Shown here: one piece after another, positions 61,279 through 64,000 of the stretch
Layout: each line of letters starts with the position of its first letter
How positions within the stretch are numbered: the first letter of the stretch is position 1
Source: Ulvibacter algarum
GTDB taxonomy: Bacteria > Bacteroidota > Bacteroidia > Flavobacteriales > Flavobacteriaceae
NCBI GenBank assembly: GCA_947488905.1
Contig: CANLBJ010000003.1
Span: forward strand, 310,001 to 374,000
Direction of reading: 5' to 3'
DNA length: 64,000 bases
Position numbers and translations under genes: made by a program
The notes under the pieces: generated by a model
Database searches by the model: none
What the model was told of the DNA's origin: nothing
The model's input: only the letters and a program-made list of their open reading frames with translations

Positions 61279-61845
61279 CTAGACAATTCCGTTAATTAGC
61301 ACAGAAACCATATCTTTTTTAAGCACATTTACATCCATCTTACCCCTTTTTTCGTTCCAGAGATATAGGGTTCTCAGTGTTGAAAGAATTGAAAACAAAA
61401 TAACCTCTGGGTGTTGGGGTTTTATTTGTTTTTCTGAAATGCCCTGTTTTATGATATTCCTAAAATTATCTTCATAATCCTCTCTCATCTTTACCACTCT
61501 TTTTAAAGAAACACCCTCAAGATGTATCCAGTCGTTATTAAGTGTAGCGATATGTTCAGAAAAATTTACGGTGATATCAATATGCACTTCAATTACTTTT
61601 TTAATTTTTTGTAATGGAGTGGACGTTTCCGAAGCAATTGAATTCATTTTTTCTGTAAACTCTTCTGCCACTTCAAGAATGAGTGTTGCTAGAATTTCTT
61701 GTTTGCCAGAAATATGGTTGTACAAACTTGCCGCTTTCATATCCATAGCTTGTGCAATGTCGCGCATTGAGACTGCATTATAGCCGCGTTCTTTAAAAAG
61801 ACGGGAGGCTATGTTTATTATTTCTTGTTTGCGGGTGGAGTTCAT
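61279..61845 (-). CDS. TetR-family regulator, probable PaaR
   Basis: 188 residues. N-terminal TetR helix-turn-helix YNAVSMRDIAQAMDMKAASL then YNHISGKQEIL; C-terminal helical ligand domain. By position directly upstream of paaE it is the likely phenylacetyl-CoA-responsive repressor of the operon. A -7-like box (TATCTTCG, 61852-61859) is only 6 bp from its ATG. Confidence 0.88.
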   Translation of the reverse strand: MNSTRKQEIINIASRLFKERGYNAVSMRDIAQAMDMKAASLYNHISGKQEILATLILEVAEEFTEKMNSIASETSTPLQKIKKVIEVHIDITVNFSEHIATLNNDWIHLEGVSLKRVVKMREDYEDNFRNIIKQGISEKQIKPQHPEVILFSILSTLRTLYLWNEKRGKMDVNVLKKDMVSVLINGIV

Positions 61846-61865
61846 TTAAAACGAAGATACGTTTT

Positions 61866-61895
61866 GAAATCGAAACTGAAATCGAAATCGAAACG
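61866..61895 (-). repeat. GAAATC hexamer tract upstream of the TetR gene
   Basis: Plus strand GAAATCGAAACTGAAATCGA continues AATCGAAACG; lies just upstream of the TetR gene's -7-like box, in the region where -33 would be. Confidence 0.65.
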
Positions 61896-61923
61896 GATTT
61901 TTTACTTTTCAAGGTTTGTAAAA

Positions 61924-62724
61924 CTAAAGTTGATCTGTTTTAATTTTATTAATCTTATTAAAAGAAGCCACCATTCCTTGTATTAATGATGAGCTCAAGC
62001 CTTTGTGCTCCATCTCATTTAGGCCCTCTATTGTGCAGCCCTTTGGGGTGGTTACTCGGTCTATTTCTTCTTCTGGGTGTTTGCCGCTTTCTATTAATAA
62101 ACTAGCAGCCCCTTCGCTAGTAAACATGGCTAATTGTTGTGCTTCTTTTGCGTCAAAACCTAATTGTATTGCCGCCTGTGTTGTCGCTCTAATGAGTCGC
62201 ATCCAGAATGCAATACCACTAGCGCAAACTACTGTTGCCGCTTGCATTTGAGATTCTGGTATTAATAAAGAATGTCCTAAGGTGTTAAATATATCTTGCG
62301 CGATGCTCACCCTTTTTTCTGCAGAAACGTTACTACAAATACATGTCATAGATTTACCCACTGCAATGGCGGTGTTTGGCATCGCTCTAATAATGGCTTG
62401 TTTTGCACTTAATTGTTCTTCAATTTTTGCTATCGAATATCCTGTGATGGTAGATATGATAATGTGCTTATCTGTAATGTGAGGTTTAATTTCTTTTAAG
62501 ACATCTTCAAAATGTGCTGGCTGAACTGCAAATATTATTATTTCAGAATGCTGCACAGCTTCTACATTATCTGTAGTAATCACTACATTTTTATCCGCCT
62601 TAAATTCTGAAATTTCAGACAAATTTCTTTTTGTGATATATAATGAGGTAGCAGTCTCGTTAAGCAACAATCCCTTTGCGATTGACTGCCCTAAGTTACC
62701 TGCTCCTATAATTGCAATTTTCAT
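61924..62724 (-). CDS. proC: Pyrroline-5-carboxylate reductase
   Basis: Last step of proline synthesis, NAD(P)H-dependent. 266 residues from the ATG at 62724 (MKIAIIGAGNLGQSIAKGLL), chosen because the nucleotide-binding Rossmann loop should begin at residue 6; an ATG 9 bp upstream is possible. RAMPNTAIAVGKSMTCICSN and the terminal DRVTTPKGCTIEGLNEMEHK are the family's signatures. Divergent from phhA. Confidence 0.94.
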   Translation of the reverse strand: MKIAIIGAGNLGQSIAKGLLLNETATSLYITKRNLSEISEFKADKNVVITTDNVEAVQHSEIIIFAVQPAHFEDVLKEIKPHITDKHIIISTITGYSIAKIEEQLSAKQAIIRAMPNTAIAVGKSMTCICSNVSAEKRVSIAQDIFNTLGHSLLIPESQMQAATVVCASGIAFWMRLIRATTQAAIQLGFDAKEAQQLAMFTSEGAASLLIESGKHPEEEIDRVTTPKGCTIEGLNEMEHKGLSSSLIQGMVASFNKINKIKTDQL

Positions 62725-62800
62725 ATCGATCATATTTTGCTGTCTAATTTACAACACTTCTATAAGTTTATGTTAATCACATCTATAATTACTCATTTTA

Positions 62801-62832
62801 TTGTAAGTTTTATCAATAACTTCCTACTTTTG
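62801..62832 (+). promoter_or_regulatory. phhA: phhA promoter (TTG-N21-TACTTTTG), leaderless
   Basis: TTG at 62801-62803 and TACTTTTG at 62825-62832 with a 21-bp spacer; four bases (AAGT) then the ATG at 62837. Predicted start site is at the initiator codon. Confidence 0.7.
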
Positions 62833-62836
62833 AAGT

Positions 62837-64000
62837 ATGATAGAAGAGCGCATAGAAAGCAACGAGTTACTTGATAGATTGCCACCACATTTAAAGCAAT
62901 ACATTAAGCCACAAAATTATGAACATTACACACCCATTAACCAAGCGGTATGGCGATTTGTAATGCGTAAAAATGTAGATTATTTAAGCAAAGTAGCACA
63001 CGAGAGTTATCTAGATGGATTAAAACAAACCGGTATTTCTATTGATAACATCCCGTCTATGTATGGGATGAATCGCATATTAAAGGAAATAGGCTGGGCA
63101 GCTGTTGCCGTAGATGGGTTTATACCACCTAATGCATTTATGGAGTTTCAAGCCTACAAAGTGCTTGTTATTGCGAGTGATATAAGACAGCTAGAAAATA
63201 TAGAATACACGCCTGCGCCAGACATCATTCATGAAGGAGCGGGTCATGCACCTATCATTGCTAGCCCTGATTATGCAGAATATTTGAGACGTTTTGGAGA
63301 GATTGGGGCAAAAGCCATCTCTTCTGCTCATGACATGGAGATGTATGAAGCCGTTAGAGAATTATCTATTTTAAAAGAAGCTGAAGGTATTTCAGAAGAA
63401 AAAATTGAAGCTTCAGAAAAACGCGTGGAAGATTTACAAAACAAAGAGGTAATTGCTTCGGAAATATCACTGATAAGAAACCTGCACTGGTGGACTGTTG
63501 AGTATGGTATGGTAGGGACGATAGAAGACCCAAAAATTTATGGTGCCGGTTTGCTCTCTTCTATAGGTGAGAGTGAATGGTGCATGAAAGACGAAGTAAA
63601 AAAACTGCCCTACTCTATTGACGCGGCATACCAAGATTTTGATATCACTAAGCCGCAACCTCAACTATATGTAACACCAGATTTTGCTTACCTACAACAG
63701 GTACTAGAAGAGTTTGCAAACACGATGGCAGTGCGTAAAGGTGGCTGGAGAGGACTCAGTAAACTCATAGAATCTAAACAACTAGGAACCATAGAAATCT
63801 CTACAGGATTACAAGTTTCTGGTGTATTTACAAGAATGATACGCAATGAAGATAATGAAGTAGTATATTTTGAGACAGAAGGAGATACAGCGCTCGCATA
63901 CCGCGAGAAAGAAGTAATTGGTCACGGTGTCTCAAGACACAAAAATGGTTTTAGAAGCCCTTTAGGAAAACTAAAAGGTATTAACCTCGCCATAGAAAAT
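62837..64000 (+). CDS. phhA: Phenylalanine 4-hydroxylase (C-terminus beyond window)
   Basis: Open from ATG 62837 to the edge, 388 codons, no stop. Non-haem iron, pterin-dependent enzyme converting phenylalanine to tyrosine. Iron ligands are seen: H132 and H137 in IIHEGAGHAP, and Glu222 in HWWTVEYGMVG. Flavobacterial forms are longer than the classical 260-300 residues, with an added C-terminal part that starts here after about residue 260 (TPDFAYLQQVLEEFANTMAV). Confidence 0.93.
   Translation, partial: MIEERIESNELLDRLPPHLKQYIKPQNYEHYTPINQAVWRFVMRKNVDYLSKVAHESYLDGLKQTGISIDNIPSMYGMNRILKEIGWAAVAVDGFIPPNAFMEFQAYKVLVIASDIRQLENIEYTPAPDIIHEGAGHAPIIASPDYAEYLRRFGEIGAKAISSAHDMEMYEAVRELSILKEAEGISEEKIEASEKRVEDLQNKEVIASEISLIRNLHWWTVEYGMVGTIEDPKIYGAGLLSSIGESEWCMKDEVKKLPYSIDAAYQDFDITKPQPQLYVTPDFAYLQQVLEEFANTMAVRKGGWRGLSKLIESKQLGTIEISTGLQVSGVFTRMIRNEDNEVVYFETEGDTALAYREKEVIGHGVSRHKNGFRSPLGKLKGINLAIEN

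Noticed and set aside
45653-61895. CRISPR array
   Set aside because: GAAATC tracts are short simple-sequence runs without spacers, and no cas gene is present.
1154-63463. TTCCGAAG as a strand-biased replication (KOPS) or Chi signal
   Set aside because: 12 versus 9 occurrences on the two strands shows no clear skew in this window; a whole-chromosome test is still needed, so only the strand-biased reading was dropped.
62837-64000. Broken gene at the right edge
   Set aside because: Frame is open to the last base and all iron ligands are intact; it is cut by the window, not by mutation.
1-64000. tRNA or rRNA genes
   Set aside because: I looked in the gaps for cloverleaf ends and T-loop (GTTCGAnTC) patterns and found none convincing; a tRNAscan run would be decisive.

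Overview
The window looks like chromosome of a marine-type member of the Flavobacteriaceae (Bacteroidota). The evidence is an AT-rich composition (roughly 36% GC by eye), promoters of the TTG-N17-23-TAnnTTTG type, very few Shine-Dalgarno sequences, type IX secretion (T9SS) tail domains, and family-typical genes (DUF5522, choice-of-anchor B protein, fused 2-oxoacid dehydrogenase E1, lysS with a C-terminal extension). I recognise no rRNA, tRNA, prophage, CRISPR array or transposase gene. I do not name a genus.

Left part (1-30 kb): a porin-like gene fragment, rnhB, a large lipoprotein, lipB, and a Pmp3-like membrane peptide paired with a lipoprotein. Then comes a hybrid two-component regulator (5276-8227). 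It and the secreted T9SS protein downstream (8338) carry the same 21-bp-spaced direct repeat in their promoters. An apparent envelope operon follows (9482-14737): a mini-protein, two lipoproteins, a bitopic coiled-coil protein, an OmpA-type lipoprotein and a TapB-like protein, ending at a clear terminator. Next are a LuxR-type regulator with a signal peptide and membrane span, a DUF1573 protein, lysS, a four-gene membrane operon (22014-19011), a secreted toroid-fold protein, a diheme-cytochrome-like lipoprotein, and a PLP desulfhydrase / glucosaminidase / hemL operon.

Middle part (30-44 kb): three tandem paralogous secreted proteins, one with a foreign domain inserted, lead into a 1058-residue choice-of-anchor B protein with a T9SS tail. 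Then come an HExxH membrane protein, a 56-residue DUF5522 protein, urocanase, a DUF4136 lipoprotein, and an operon with a nuclease, a lipoprotein and a large TPR-like protein.

Right part (44.5-61.2 kb): one long minus-strand phenylacetate catabolic operon, paaE-A-B-C-D-G-H-(four-helix gene)-I-J-Z-marC-hydratase-paaY-E2-(four-helix gene)-E1. A TetR/PaaR regulator gene precedes it, and a palindromic operator overlaps the paaE promoter. No paaK (phenylacetate-CoA ligase) is present. The co-directional branched-chain-type E1/E2 genes suggest, as inference, that phenylpyruvate is converted directly to phenylacetyl-CoA. Phenylalanine 4-hydroxylase (62837 to the window edge) begins just upstream on the other strand, after proC, so the right end holds two alternative phenylalanine routes.

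The paa operon is full of small repeats: two S23-like four-helix-bundle genes each bracketed by inverted repeats that supply the upstream gene's stop codon; three hairpins at near-constant distance from the next start; three GAAATC hexamer tracts; and a palindromic repeat inserted in frame in the E2 linker. Across the whole window the octamer TTCCGAAG (usually TTTCCGAAG) occurs 21 times on the two strands, against about 1.4 expected from composition.
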